Position numbers and translations under genes: made by a program
Notes under the pieces: generated by a model
Database searches by the model: none
What the model was told of the DNA's origin: nothing
Seen by the model: the letters and a program-made list of their open reading frames with translations, nothing else
Assembly: GCA_903910745.1 (NCBI GenBank)
Contig: CAIWAO010000008.1
Span: 1-36,912, forward strand
DNA from: an uncultured Burkholderiales bacterium
GTDB lineage: Bacteria; Pseudomonadota; Gammaproteobacteria; Burkholderiales; Burkholderiaceae_C
Direction of reading: 5' to 3'
Length of the DNA stretch: 36,912 nucleotides
Part shown: piece by piece, positions 24,925 through 34,484 of the stretch
How positions within the stretch are numbered: the stretch's first letter is position 1
Layout of the letters: each line of letters opens with the position of its first letter

Positions 24925-26007
24925 TATTTTTATTGATGGGAACTTTGAGGAAAAATCTTTTGTCTTTGCTGAAACCTTAGCAGCAACGCGTCTGGCTACA
25001 TCCTTGTAAATGGCAGCCACTGCTCCGTCAGGGTCTGCTGCTACTGTTGGGGTACCGCCGTCAGCTTGCAAGCGAATTTGAATATCCAAAGGTAACGCCC
25101 CCAAATAGTCTACGTTTAATTCAGTAGCCATTGACTTGCCCCCTCCCTCACCAAAAATATGCTCTGTATGCCCGCAATTTGTACATGTATGAACTGCCAT
25201 GTTCTCTAAAACACCAAGGATCGGGACTCCAACTTTCTCAAACATACGAATACCCTTGCGCGCATCAATTAAGGCGATATCTTGCGGCGTTGTCACTATA
25301 ACTGAACCAGTCATGGGCACTCTTTGACTGAGTGTCAGTTGAATATCTCCTGTACCTGGTGGCAAATCAATAATTAAATAATCAAGCGAGTTCCAGTTTG
25401 TTTGTCTAAGCAATTGTTCAAGAGCTTGAGTAGCCATGGGGCCACGCCAGACCATAGCTTCATTTGGGCTGACCAAAAAACCAATTGACATAACTTGTAC
25501 GCCGTGCCCCAACAAGGGCTGCATAGTCTTTCCATCCGCACTCTCGGGCCTAGCGCTGAGTCCCATCATCATGGGTTGGCTGGGTCCATAAATATCAGCA
25601 TCTAAGAGTCCAACTGTTGCACCCTCTGCTTGTAGAGCCAGTGCTAGATTAGCTGCAGTCGTGCTTTTACCAACCCCTCCTTTACCAGAAGCAACACCGA
25701 TGATGTTTTTGACTTGAGGGAGCAACTGCACACCGCCTTGAGCAGTGTGGGCAACCACGTTCGTTTTGAAATTTACGCGGACTTGTGTATCTTGCGCGTT
25801 AGGAAGTGTTCTAACCGCTTTTTCAAATCTCTCTTGCAGACCGCTCCAAATGCTTTGAGCTGGATAACCCATTTCAAGATCGAAACTGACCGTTTGTGCA
25901 GAAATCGACAGATTTTTGATCGATTTATTTTGTACAAAATCTGTGTTTAGGTATGGATCGCGAACTGCACCTAATGCCTCAAAAACCTGCTCTTGTGTCG
26001 GTACCAT
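24910..26007 (-). CDS. apbC: Mrp/ApbC-family Fe-S cluster carrier ATPase
   Basis: This P-loop protein carries Fe-S clusters to apoproteins. Order of domains: an N-terminal DUF59/MIP18-like domain (about 5-80), then the ATPase with deviant Walker A GKGGVGKS (108-115), DADIYGPSQP, a DLPPGTGDIQLT block, and the cluster-binding CTNC motif near residue 275 followed by HTEHIFGEGGG. The 365-residue length is normal. ATG 26007 has an AGGAAG site eight bases upstream. The C-terminal tail is lysine- and serine-rich. Divergent from metG, as I recall in many betaproteobacteria. The 3' end overlaps pilD. Confidence 0.95.
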   Translation of the reverse strand: MVPTQEQVFEALGAVRDPYLNTDFVQNKSIKNLSISAQTVSFDLEMGYPAQSIWSGLQERFEKAVRTLPNAQDTQVRVNFKTNVVAHTAQGGVQLLPQVKNIIGVASGKGGVGKSTTAANLALALQAEGATVGLLDADIYGPSQPMMMGLSARPESADGKTMQPLLGHGVQVMSIGFLVSPNEAMVWRGPMATQALEQLLRQTNWNSLDYLIIDLPPGTGDIQLTLSQRVPMTGSVIVTTPQDIALIDARKGIRMFEKVGVPILGVLENMAVHTCTNCGHTEHIFGEGGGKSMATELNVDYLGALPLDIQIRLQADGGTPTVAADPDGAVAAIYKDVARRVAAKVSAKTKDFSSKFPSIKISKTT

Positions 26008-26162
26008 CTCAAATCTTCCTTAATCGCTTTTAATTTACTTAAATGACTATCAAAACCCACACAGTCTAACCAAATCCCACCTACCTTACACAACTAAAGG
26101 GCTAAAAATAGAAATTGCTTCAACAAGGGAATAAAATCTACACCTTACCTGAAAGTGAAGTT

Positions 26163-28319
26163 ATGTCCAAGCGTCGCCTATTCGTCACCACTGCCCTGCC
26201 CTATGCCAACGGAAAATTCCACATTGGCCATATCATGGAATACATCCAAGCAGATATCTGGGTTCGCTTTCAAAGGATGCAGGGTAATTTAGTTCATTTC
26301 GTTTGCGCTGATGATGCACACGGCGCACCCATCATGATTGCTGCAGAAAAGGCAGGTATCACACCACAAGAATTCGTAGCTGGCATCTCCAGTGGTCGAA
26401 AGCCCTATCTTGAAGGTTTTCACATTGCTTTTGACAATTGGCACTCTACCGATGGGGAGGAAAATCACCAACTTGCAAAAGAGATTTACCTGCAGCTCAA
26501 AAACAAAGGCTTGATTGAGGTTCGTGAGATTGAGCAGTTTTTCGATCCTGAGAAGGGAATGTTTCTTCCCGATCGGTTTATAAAAGGGGAATGCCCAAAA
26601 TGTGGTGCAAAAGATCAGTACGGGGACAGTTGTGAATCTTGCGGAGCTGTCTACAGCCCAACAGAGGTTAAGAACCCCTACTCAACGCTCTCTGGATCTA
26701 GCCCAATTCTTAAAAAGTCAGATCATTATTTCTTCAAGCTCTCTGACCCTTCATGTGTGCAATTCTTGCAAAACTGGATTCACACTCCCAACCCTCAAGG
26801 GCGAGCTCGCCTACAACCCGAGGTTTTAAATAAGATCAAGGAATGGTTCGTTGCCGACGAAAGCGGCAAAACTGGACTTGGTGATTGGGACATCAGCAGA
26901 GACGCGCCCTACTTTGGTATTGAGATACCAGAGGCTCCGGGCAAATATTTTTATGTTTGGCTAGACGCGCCCATCGGTTATTTGGCATCTCTTAAAAATT
27001 ACCTGGACCAAAACAACACTCAAAAAACCATTGCCGAAGCCCTCCCCTTCGATCAATTTTTATCTGACCCATCCGTAGAACAGTACCACTTTATTGGCAA
27101 AGACATTACCTACTTTCACACACTTTTTTGGCCTGCAATGCTGCACTTTAGTGGGCGCAAAACACCCTCAAGCATATTTGTGCATGGCTTCATAACGGTA
27201 AGTGGAGAGAAGATGAGCAAGAGCAGGGGAACTGGAATCGACCCCCTAAAATACCTCTCACTTGGTATGAATCCCGAATGGCTAAGATATTATTTAGCTG
27301 CCAAACTCAGCTCAAAAGTTGAGGACGTCGACTTTAATCCAGATGATTTCATGCTCAGGGTGAACTCTGACTTGGTGGGCAAATACATAAACATTGCAGC
27401 ACGCTCAGCCGGTTTCATTCATAAACAATTCAACTCCAAACTTGGAGAGATCCTACCTAATGGTGAAAGCCTGCTTGTAAGTCTTCAATCCAGTGCCGAC
27501 TCAATCAGCAATCTTTATGAGGAACGCGAGTTTGCAAAAGTTCTCAGAGAGATTATGGCCCTTGCGGACAAAGTCAATGAATACGTAGATCAAAACAAAC
27601 CTTGGGAATTGGCTAAAAAAGAAAACTCACAACTTGAGCTTCATGCGGTCTGCACCACATGTCTTGAGGCCTTTAGGTACTTGAGTATTTACTTAAAGCC
27701 AGTCTTGCCCGCATTAAGTGAGCAAGTTGAGTCCTTTCTAAAATGTCAAACACTCACCTTCTCAGATGCCAAAACAAGACTCGGGGCTGGTCACACTGTC
27801 AACCCTTACAAGCATCTGATACAAAGGGTTGATGAAAAAATGCTTGATTCACTTTTTGATTTACCCACCGAAACTGAATCGACGGCAAGTGGCGTGACTC
27901 CAGCAATTTCTGAAGCAATCATATCCAAAAATGAAGATCACGCAAGTCTTGTAAAACCAGGAGGCGAGGAGATTGCACAGATCATTAATATTGATGAATT
28001 TGCAAAAGTGGATCTTCGTGTTGCTCAAATCGTATCTTGTGAAAGCGTTGAAGGATCTACTAAATTACTTCGACTGATGCTAGACGTGGGTGAGGGTCGA
28101 CACAGGCAAGTATTCAGCGGTATAGCTAGCGCCTACAAGCCTGATGATTTAGTGGGCAAATTAACTGTTATGGTTGCAAATTTAGCACCGCGTAAAATGA
28201 AATTTGGTATCAGTGAGGGCATGGTTCTAGCCGCCAGTCATGTTGACGAAAAAATCAGTCCGGGCATTTACATCTTGCACCCATGGCCAGGTGCAGTGCC
28301 TGGTATGAGAATTCATTAG
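26163..28319 (+). CDS. metG: Methionine--tRNA ligase
   Basis: This class I synthetase charges tRNA-Met. From ATG 26163 it is 718 residues. It shows the opening [20 protein letters not shown] with the HIGH motif (20-23), zinc-binding CPKC and CESC pairs (about 144-160), KMSKS near residue 350 ([14 protein letters not shown]), an anticodon-binding helical region, and a C-terminal Trbp111-like tRNA-binding domain (about 608-718, starting at [11 protein letters not shown]). The four-cysteine zinc knuckle and fused C-terminal domain match the long MetG1 form. A TTG at 26115 would add 16 residues without family support. The 155 bases shared with apbC upstream show no clear promoter. Confidence 0.97.
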   Translation: MSKRRLFVTTALPYANGKFHIGHIMEYIQADIWVRFQRMQGNLVHFVCADDAHGAPIMIAAEKAGITPQEFVAGISSGRKPYLEGFHIAFDNWHSTDGEENHQLAKEIYLQLKNKGLIEVREIEQFFDPEKGMFLPDRFIKGECPKCGAKDQYGDSCESCGAVYSPTEVKNPYSTLSGSSPILKKSDHYFFKLSDPSCVQFLQNWIHTPNPQGRARLQPEVLNKIKEWFVADESGKTGLGDWDISRDAPYFGIEIPEAPGKYFYVWLDAPIGYLASLKNYLDQNNTQKTIAEALPFDQFLSDPSVEQYHFIGKDITYFHTLFWPAMLHFSGRKTPSSIFVHGFITVSGEKMSKSRGTGIDPLKYLSLGMNPEWLRYYLAAKLSSKVEDVDFNPDDFMLRVNSDLVGKYINIAARSAGFIHKQFNSKLGEILPNGESLLVSLQSSADSISNLYEEREFAKVLREIMALADKVNEYVDQNKPWELAKKENSQLELHAVCTTCLEAFRYLSIYLKPVLPALSEQVESFLKCQTLTFSDAKTRLGAGHTVNPYKHLIQRVDEKMLDSLFDLPTETESTASGVTPAISEAIISKNEDHASLVKPGGEEIAQIINIDEFAKVDLRVAQIVSCESVEGSTKLLRLMLDVGEGRHRQVFSGIASAYKPDDLVGKLTVMVANLAPRKMKFGISEGMVLAASHVDEKISPGIYILHPWPGAVPGMRIH

Positions 28320-28343
28320 TATAGATAAAGGGGCTAAATCATT

Positions 28344-30011
28344 ATGCAAACTCTATTTTTTAGACCCAAGTTAATAGATACTCTAAGAGATTACTCGATT
28401 GATAGTTTGATACGTGACATAGGTGCGGGACTGACTGTAGGAGTTGTCGCACTTCCCCTTGCAATGGCTTTTGCTATAGCATCGGGTCTCCCGCCTCAAG
28501 CAGGTTTATTCACGTCCATAACGGCGGGTTTTTTAATTTCCCTTTTGGGGGGAAGTAAAGTGCAAATAGGCGGGCCAGCTGGGGCCTTTATCGTCATCGT
28601 CTACGGCATCATCCAACAAAACGGTTTAGGTGGGCTGGTACTCGCCACACTTATGTCTGGGGCCATTCTCTTTGTGATGGGCCTGCTACGATTAGGTACC
28701 CTTATTCGTTTTATCCCAGTTGCCGTTGTTATTGGTTTCACAAATGCCATTGCTGTGTTGATTATGTTGTCTCAGATAAAAGACTTTCTTGGTCTGAGCG
28801 TTGCGAATATGCCGGCTGATTTTTTAGGAATCATGTCAGTCCTGGCAGGCTCTATCAACACTTTAAACTCAAGTGCTTGCATCCTAGCCCTATTTTCATT
28901 GATCTTCTTATTCACCTGGCAGTTACTAATTCCAAGGTGGCTTGAAGAATCTAATAAGCGAAGTCATTCCAACACGCATTTACATCAATTACTTTTAAAG
29001 CTCCAAAAGCTCCCTGGATCAATTTTGGTTTTAGTGTTTTCAACTCTTGTTGTTTACGTAAGCGATCTGCCGGTGCAAACCATTGGCTCAAGGTTTGGAG
29101 GCATACCGAGCTCTTTACCTACATTCGCATTTCCGTCGTTTGACATCAGCACTCTTCAAGACCTGGTTCGACCCGCGTTTACATTAGCAATTCTTGGAGC
29201 CATTGAGTCTTTGTTATGTGCACGGATTGCAGATAATTTAATCGATGATCAACACAATCCTAATCAAGAACTGATGGCTCAAGGCATAGCCAATTTCATC
29301 GCCCCGCTTTTCTCAGGGATGCCCGCCACGGGAACCATCGCTCGTACTGTGACCAATGTAAAAAACGGCGCTATTAGCCCCGTTGCGGGCATTGTGCACG
29401 CATTCACATTGCTCTTTATAGTCTTAGTTGCAGCACCACTTGCATATTTCATACCTCTATCCGCTTTATCTGCTATTTTGGTCTTTGTTGCTTGGAATAT
29501 GGGGGAGTGGAGAGAGTTTGTTCATCTAAAAGAATTTCGAATACCCTACCGAGTCATTCTTATTACGGTTTTTTTAGTCACCATATTGGTTGACCTTGCT
29601 AGTGCCGTTGAACTTGGACTCATCGGCGCTTGCCTAACTTTTATTTATAGAATTTCAAGTCTTACTCGTTTCGAAGTTATATACGACTCACATAAAATTA
29701 GAGTTCACCGTCTTTATGGATCTTTGTTTTTTGGAGCAGTCAAATTGGTGGAGGAATTGGAACAGTTGTTACCAGAGCAAACAATAATTTTGGATTTTAA
29801 AAATCTTATTTACCTCGACTCCTCAGGTACAGACGCGCTAAGACATTTAATTAAAACATGTCACAAAAAAGAAATTAGATGCGTATTCTCTGGATTAATT
29901 CACCAACCCCTTGAGATGATGGAACGCGCTGGTTTGAAAGAGCTTTTATCGCCTCAATATTTTTACGATGATGTCGCGACGGCTATGCGTTTAGAGATAA
30001 ACGATTTATAA
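28344..30011 (+). CDS. SulP-family anion transporter with C-terminal STAS domain
   Basis: The 555-residue protein has a membrane region of about 10-14 segments (about 20-430) with the SulP landmarks VGVVALPLAMAFAIASGLPPQAGLF and VQIGGPAGAFIVIV. A C-terminal STAS domain (about 452-550) includes IILDFKNLIYLDSSGTDAL. SulP transporters move sulfate, bicarbonate or other anions; some cyanobacterial and marine members (BicA, DauA) take up bicarbonate or dicarboxylates. The sequence does not settle the substrate, and no sulfate-assimilation or carbonic anhydrase gene is nearby. It starts 24 bases after metG and may be read from the same transcript. Confidence 0.9.
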   Translation: MQTLFFRPKLIDTLRDYSIDSLIRDIGAGLTVGVVALPLAMAFAIASGLPPQAGLFTSITAGFLISLLGGSKVQIGGPAGAFIVIVYGIIQQNGLGGLVLATLMSGAILFVMGLLRLGTLIRFIPVAVVIGFTNAIAVLIMLSQIKDFLGLSVANMPADFLGIMSVLAGSINTLNSSACILALFSLIFLFTWQLLIPRWLEESNKRSHSNTHLHQLLLKLQKLPGSILVLVFSTLVVYVSDLPVQTIGSRFGGIPSSLPTFAFPSFDISTLQDLVRPAFTLAILGAIESLLCARIADNLIDDQHNPNQELMAQGIANFIAPLFSGMPATGTIARTVTNVKNGAISPVAGIVHAFTLLFIVLVAAPLAYFIPLSALSAILVFVAWNMGEWREFVHLKEFRIPYRVILITVFLVTILVDLASAVELGLIGACLTFIYRISSLTRFEVIYDSHKIRVHRLYGSLFFGAVKLVEELEQLLPEQTIILDFKNLIYLDSSGTDALRHLIKTCHKKEIRCVFSGLIHQPLEMMERAGLKELLSPQYFYDDVATAMRLEINDL

Positions 30012-30233
30012 CACAAAAGTATTCATAAAATCTTAATTTCATCGTCTCATGTCTTAAAAGAATTAACCCACCGACCTAAGAGGTAACACCTGAGAGATCA
30101 ACTTCAGTTCATCAATTACCAAAATTGAACAAGCCACTAGTGCAGCACTCACATTGGAAGTTACCCAATCTTAAATACGGTGAAACCGGTTTAAAACTCG
30201 CACTCTTTGATCAACCACTTGTAGATCATTAGC

Positions 30234-30246
30234 CTGTAGAATACAG
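30234..30246. promoter_or_regulatory. Small inverted repeat in the leader of the DUF3460-scpA operon
   Basis: CTGTA-GAA-TACAG forms a perfect dyad 23 bases before the DUF3460 start codon. TAGAAT within it matches five of six bases of a -10 element, but no good -35 lies at the right distance. It may mark the promoter or an operator of the two-gene operon; support is thin. Confidence 0.25.
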
Positions 30247-30269
30247 TTCTGTTTTAAGAGCAACTGAAT

Positions 30270-30473
30270 ATGTCCTTTTTTAGACGCCCAGACTATCACT
30301 CAGACGCGACTGAGTTCATTCAAAAACTAAAAGCTTCACGCCCTGAGCTCGAAGCTGAGCAGCGCTTGGGCAGGTCTTTACTATGGGACAAGAAACTTGA
30401 TCGTGAAATCTTAAACGAAGTCTCACAAGCTCGAGTTGCACAAAAAGCTTACGTTTATCAAAACGGTTCGTGA
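30270..30473 (+). CDS. DUF3460 family small protein
   Basis: This 67-residue basic, charged protein begins MSFFRRPDYHSDATEFIQKL and contains LGRSLLWDKKLDRE. I recognise it as DUF3460 (PF11943), a small family of betaproteobacteria found next to scpA. It has no membrane helix or signal peptide and its function is unknown. The start is supported by AAGAG upstream. Its stop overlaps the scpA start (GTGA, 30470-30473), so the two are translationally coupled, which suggests a role linked to chromosome condensation (inference only). Confidence 0.85.
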   Translation: MSFFRRPDYHSDATEFIQKLKASRPELEAEQRLGRSLLWDKKLDREILNEVSQARVAQKAYVYQNGS

Positions 30474-31321
30474 ACTCTGGCCCAATTGAATCCCCTTCTG
30501 AGGAGGCAGCTAGCCCCCCAGGAATGGTCGAAGTAATCGATCATGTCGCGGTGGCTCGTCTTTACGGAGAGCCGCTTTTTTCGCTTCCCCACGATTTGTA
30601 TATTCCACCCGACGCGCTAGAAGTATTTTTAGAGGCGTTTCAAGGTCCACTTGACCTTTTGTTGTATCTCATTCGCAAGCAAAACTTCAATATCCTAGAT
30701 ATTCCCATGGCAGCTTTAACGCGCCAATATCTTAGTTATATTGAGGAGATCAGGAATTCAAATCTTGAGTTGGCAGCAGAGTATTTGTTAATGGCAGCCA
30801 TGATCATTGAGATCAAATCTCGCATGTTGCTCCCCCCCAAGAAACAGGCCGACGGGGAAGAAGCCGAAGACCCAAGAGCAGAATTGGTTAGAAGACTGCT
30901 TGAGTATGAACAAATCAAACTCGGTGCCGCCCAGCTTCAGGAGATTCCTCAGTATGGGCGTGACTTCCTTAAAGCCCAAATATATATTGAACAATCCCTG
31001 CAACCCAGGTTCCCAGATGTTGATATTACGGAACTACAACAAGCATGGGCCGATATTCTCAAACGCGCAAAGTTAATTCAGCATCACAAAATTGACCGTG
31101 AAGAGTTATCTGTTCGAGAGCATATGAGCTTGGTGATCAAGAAATTACAAGGTAAGAGATTCGTTCAGTTTGAGGACCTTTTTGACCCCAGCAAAGGAGT
31201 CTCAATTTTGGTCGTAACCTTTGTCGCTTTACTAGAACTTGCCAAAGAGACTTTAATTGAAATCACTCAAGCCGAAGTATACGCGCCCATTTATGTGCGC
31301 TTAAGTTATTCTCCGTCTTGA
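30470..31321 (+). CDS. scpA: Segregation and condensation protein ScpA (kleisin)
   Basis: ScpA bridges SMC heads in the bacterial condensin complex together with ScpB. After a roughly 45-residue leader, the 283-residue protein shows the kleisin N-terminal block LEAFQGPLDLLLYLIRKQ (about 53-70), IDIPMAALTRQYL-like sequence and LAAEYLLMAAMIIEIKSRMLLPP (about 104-126). A winged-helix C-terminus contains a FEDLFDPS segment. Start is GTG 30470, overlapping the DUF3460 stop. No scpB or smc gene is present in the window; the next gene is convergent after 13 bases. Confidence 0.93.
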   Translation: MNSGPIESPSEEAASPPGMVEVIDHVAVARLYGEPLFSLPHDLYIPPDALEVFLEAFQGPLDLLLYLIRKQNFNILDIPMAALTRQYLSYIEEIRNSNLELAAEYLLMAAMIIEIKSRMLLPPKKQADGEEAEDPRAELVRRLLEYEQIKLGAAQLQEIPQYGRDFLKAQIYIEQSLQPRFPDVDITELQQAWADILKRAKLIQHHKIDREELSVREHMSLVIKKLQGKRFVQFEDLFDPSKGVSILVVTFVALLELAKETLIEITQAEVYAPIYVRLSYSPS

Positions 31322-31334
31322 GTCTCTTTACTGC

Positions 31335-33155
31335 TCAATGACTTTGATTGTCCTTTATCCAATCTTTAACGATTACTTCCAATACATCAAGCGGCACACT
31401 GCCATTTGAGAGTACGACATCGTGAAATTCCGATAATTTGAATTTCTCGCCTAACTCTTTTTTTGCAGTCTCACGAAGACTCAAAATCTTTATCATTCCA
31501 ACTTTATAGGCCAAAGCTTGACCAGGCATAACAAGGTAACGCTCGATCTCAATAGTCACTTCATCCTCACCCATGCCAGTTTGGCTAATCATATAGCTAA
31601 TCGCATGCTCCCTGCTCCAATGCTTTGAGTGCATTCCAGTATCAACAACTAACCTTACAGCACGGAACATCTCCGCTTGGAGTCTTCCTAGGTTATCAAG
31701 AGGATTTTTCTCCAAATTCATCTCAAAAGCCAACTGCTCTGCATACAAAGCCCAGCCCTCAACGTATGAAGTAAATCCAGTAGCCCTTCTAAAGAAAGGA
31801 ATTGACTCTTGCTTCATCTGGATTGCAATTTGAAGGTGATGACCTGGTATGGCTTCGTGATAAGCGAGCGAATGCATTGTGAATTTTGGAGAATATTCAA
31901 TCTTGCCTAAATTCGTAAAGAACATACCAGGACGGTCACCATCCAATGAGGGCGGTTGATAATATCCCACTGGTGCGGTCTGCTGAGAGAACTCAGGCAC
32001 CCTTTTGACGACTACACCGGTAGAGGGCAGGACTCCAAAATACTTTTTAGACTCATCCCCCGCCTCATCAATGATTTTCTGATAATCAGCCAGTGAGGAC
32101 GCTCGACCCTGTTCGGTATCTGGATAGAGTTGCTCCTTAGAGTGTGCAAGATTAAATATTTTTTCTGCTCTGTTTTTACCAGGGATTTTTTGCTCTTTTA
32201 ATATTTCATCAATTTGCTCGCCAATCCTTTGCACCTCACTCAGCCCCAATTCATGGAGTTGATCGGCCGAAAGGCTAGTAGTGGTATGAGTTTTAATAGC
32301 ATATTCATAATACTCTTTTCCCCCTGGCAAACTCCATACTCCGTCATTATTAAGAGGTAATTTTTTAAGGCCCTCCATATGTGCAATGACTCTTTTATAG
32401 GCTGGATAAACTTGCTGGGCAATAATATTATTAGCCTTCACTAAATTGTTCTCTTTTTGCTCAACACTCATCTCGCTTGCGGGAATAGCCGTCATTTTTG
32501 ATGCCAAATTTTTAGCTAGGGCATTTTCTTTCGCGTCTGAAGCAATAAAAGATTTCATCTGAGCAATCGTTTTGTCAACTGCAAACAAATTGGGCAACAA
32601 CCCTTTTTCGTCTCTGATTGAAGCATCTTCCAATACTTGATCAAATGCAACAGGGAGTGCCTGCAGCCTTTTGAAAAAGTTATCGATATCGCGTTGATTT
32701 GTGATCGGATGAATATTAATTAAGAAATCAGGGAGTTGAGACTGCATCCCAAACAAAGGATTGAAGGGGTAGCCGTACCAATGCCATTTTTCATCATCAA
32801 ATTTTTGCTTGTAAGCAAAGTCCGCAACTAGCCAATTAATCTTATCTTGTCCCTGCAAAGAGTCGCTTGGATAGGATTTGAAGGTACTGTAATTCTCTTG
32901 CGTGAGAGCAAATTGTTTTTTATGCTGAGCTTCTGAAAAATCATCTAATTTATCTGCGTACCAAGCAAATGGGGTCTTATCTAAGAGCTGAAGACTTGAG
33001 AGCGTAATTGGTGACTGAATTAATTCCTGAAAAAATACTCTATCGTAAAACCAAGAAATTTTCACAGGCTTGAAGTACCAAATCTGCGCAAACAAGAGGC
33101 TGATTATTAACACGATAGACAAAATCAACCATCCGAAAAATTTAATTATTTTCAT
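31335..33155 (-). CDS. DUF885 family membrane-anchored putative metallopeptidase
   Basis: The 606-residue product from ATG 33155 has an N-terminal hydrophobic helix (about 5-24) preceded by lysines, so it is probably anchored in the inner membrane or exported with its domain in the periplasm. The conserved DUF885 block YHEAIPGHHLQ (H433, E434, H439, H440) and the downstream EGWALYAEQL supply likely metal ligands and a catalytic glutamate, consistent with a zincin-like hydrolase. Other family blocks are GYYQPPSLDGDRPGMFF and a C-terminal MPGQALAYKVG. The substrate is unknown; bacterial members are usually called X-Pro dipeptidyl or carboxy-type peptidases without proof. A TTG at 33182 would add nine residues. 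It follows the alpha/beta hydrolase gene across an 82-base AT-rich gap. Confidence 0.85.
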   Translation of the reverse strand: MKIIKFFGWLILSIVLIISLLFAQIWYFKPVKISWFYDRVFFQELIQSPITLSSLQLLDKTPFAWYADKLDDFSEAQHKKQFALTQENYSTFKSYPSDSLQGQDKINWLVADFAYKQKFDDEKWHWYGYPFNPLFGMQSQLPDFLINIHPITNQRDIDNFFKRLQALPVAFDQVLEDASIRDEKGLLPNLFAVDKTIAQMKSFIASDAKENALAKNLASKMTAIPASEMSVEQKENNLVKANNIIAQQVYPAYKRVIAHMEGLKKLPLNNDGVWSLPGGKEYYEYAIKTHTTTSLSADQLHELGLSEVQRIGEQIDEILKEQKIPGKNRAEKIFNLAHSKEQLYPDTEQGRASSLADYQKIIDEAGDESKKYFGVLPSTGVVVKRVPEFSQQTAPVGYYQPPSLDGDRPGMFFTNLGKIEYSPKFTMHSLAYHEAIPGHHLQIAIQMKQESIPFFRRATGFTSYVEGWALYAEQLAFEMNLEKNPLDNLGRLQAEMFRAVRLVVDTGMHSKHWSREHAISYMISQTGMGEDEVTIEIERYLVMPGQALAYKVGMIKILSLRETAKKELGEKFKLSEFHDVVLSNGSVPLDVLEVIVKDWIKDNQSH

Positions 33156-33237
33156 TTTTTTATTTATACAATTCAATAACAATTAGTTTACAAGAAAATT
33201 TAATATCCAATTAAATATAAATTGATAATTTTTATTC

Positions 33238-34308
33238 TTACTTATTTAAACCATCCAAGAATCCTCGGATTTGGTCTGCAATATAAGCCTCCTCTGCTGA
33301 GCCTTTGATTGGGGCAGCACCTCCTAAATGACCCCTGATAGTTGGAATCTCCACATATTTTGCATCCTTGATCCCTGCTAAGAGCTCTCTGGAGAGGTAG
33401 GCCGGTATTGTTCTATCGGTTTGACTGGGTAGAAGTAACGACTTTGCAACAATCTTGCCCAATGCAACTTTCATATTACCCGCGTAAGGGGCAGAGGCAT
33501 CAAAGTTCCTTGAAGCTGAGTACCGAATGATCAGAGAATTTGCATCCCAATTTTTAGCCCAACCGGTTCCAAATGCCATTAAGGCGGTTTGGTAAGGTTC
33601 TGGCTCTTTAAGCGTAAGGAGGTACTCATCACTAAAAAGCCAAGGAAAATAAACCATTCCTGACCTCTTTATCCCCTCAACTGGGTTCTCAGTGTATTTA
33701 CCCCCTTTGTATGCCGGATCTAGAGTGATCATTCCTATGGTTGCGTCAGCGATTGAGTGAAAATGTTGATCACTCCGTGCTGCTGGCACGATAAGGATAA
33801 GTCCCTTCATAAAGTTTGGATAATTAATTCCCCACTCAACCCCCTGAAACGAGCCCATTGAGGGACCTGACACCGCCAATAAACTATTTAGTTTAAGACC
33901 GTCATGCACCATTAGGTACTCTGTATGAACCATATCTCTCACTGTGTACCTTGGAAAGTCCATCCCTAAACCATCTTTTGGCTGAGTCGAGAGTCCTCCA
34001 CCAATTACGTCAACCCCGATAAAAAAATATTTATCAGTGTCGTACATCTTTCCAGAACCTACATAATCATCTGCCCAGTGTCTTCCACTGCTGGTACCTG
34101 GGACCAAAAGAACAGCATTGGATCTGCTCTCATTTAATTTGCCGTAAGTTACGTAAGCAATTTTGACGTTGTCCAACTCCTTACCATCCTCGAACTTATA
34201 GTGAGGAATGGTGTATGAACCCTCTTGCTGCGCACTTGCAGTGGAAGTCAACAAGAGTGAAGCTAATCCAATAGCCGATACGATGCCAGATAAGAATCTC
34301 ATTTTCAA
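33238..34308 (-). CDS. Exported alpha/beta hydrolase of the homoserine acetyltransferase (MetX)-like family
   Basis: The 356-residue protein begins with a clear signal peptide (MKMRFLSGIVSAIGL, then a hydrophobic core and STASA|QQ, cleavage near 26). The mature part resembles MetX-type alpha/beta hydrolases: KIAYVTYGKLNE (49-60), LLVPGTSSGRHWA (67-79), nucleophile elbow SGPSMGSFQ with S150, aspartate D298 in SQTDRTIP and histidine H327 in RGHLGG. Because it is exported, a role in cytoplasmic methionine synthesis is unlikely; an esterase or acyl hydrolase in the periplasm is more plausible. It is upstream of the DUF885 gene on the same strand. The 176-base gap to gpsA may hold its promoter. 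Confidence 0.85.
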   Translation of the reverse strand: MKMRFLSGIVSAIGLASLLLTSTASAQQEGSYTIPHYKFEDGKELDNVKIAYVTYGKLNESRSNAVLLVPGTSSGRHWADDYVGSGKMYDTDKYFFIGVDVIGGGLSTQPKDGLGMDFPRYTVRDMVHTEYLMVHDGLKLNSLLAVSGPSMGSFQGVEWGINYPNFMKGLILIVPAARSDQHFHSIADATIGMITLDPAYKGGKYTENPVEGIKRSGMVYFPWLFSDEYLLTLKEPEPYQTALMAFGTGWAKNWDANSLIIRYSASRNFDASAPYAGNMKVALGKIVAKSLLLPSQTDRTIPAYLSRELLAGIKDAKYVEIPTIRGHLGGAAPIKGSAEEAYIADQIRGFLDGLNK

Positions 34309-34484
34309 TCCTTGAGTTAGAGGTTAGGAATATTTATTTTCAAGGTTAATATTCGTTCATTATCATAGGTTTGAACCAACCCCCGCCCCCATGGCTACCC
34401 CAATATAGAAATTACCAGTTAAGGTTAATGACAACTTTTAGCTAGATGTCTTGAAGATAACTATGCCAACAATGAAGCACATTT

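Noticed and set aside
30183-30192. Palindrome AAACCGGTTT as an operator of the DUF3460-scpA operon
   Set aside because: Ten-base palindromes are common by chance in a gap of this size and it is far from any plausible promoter.
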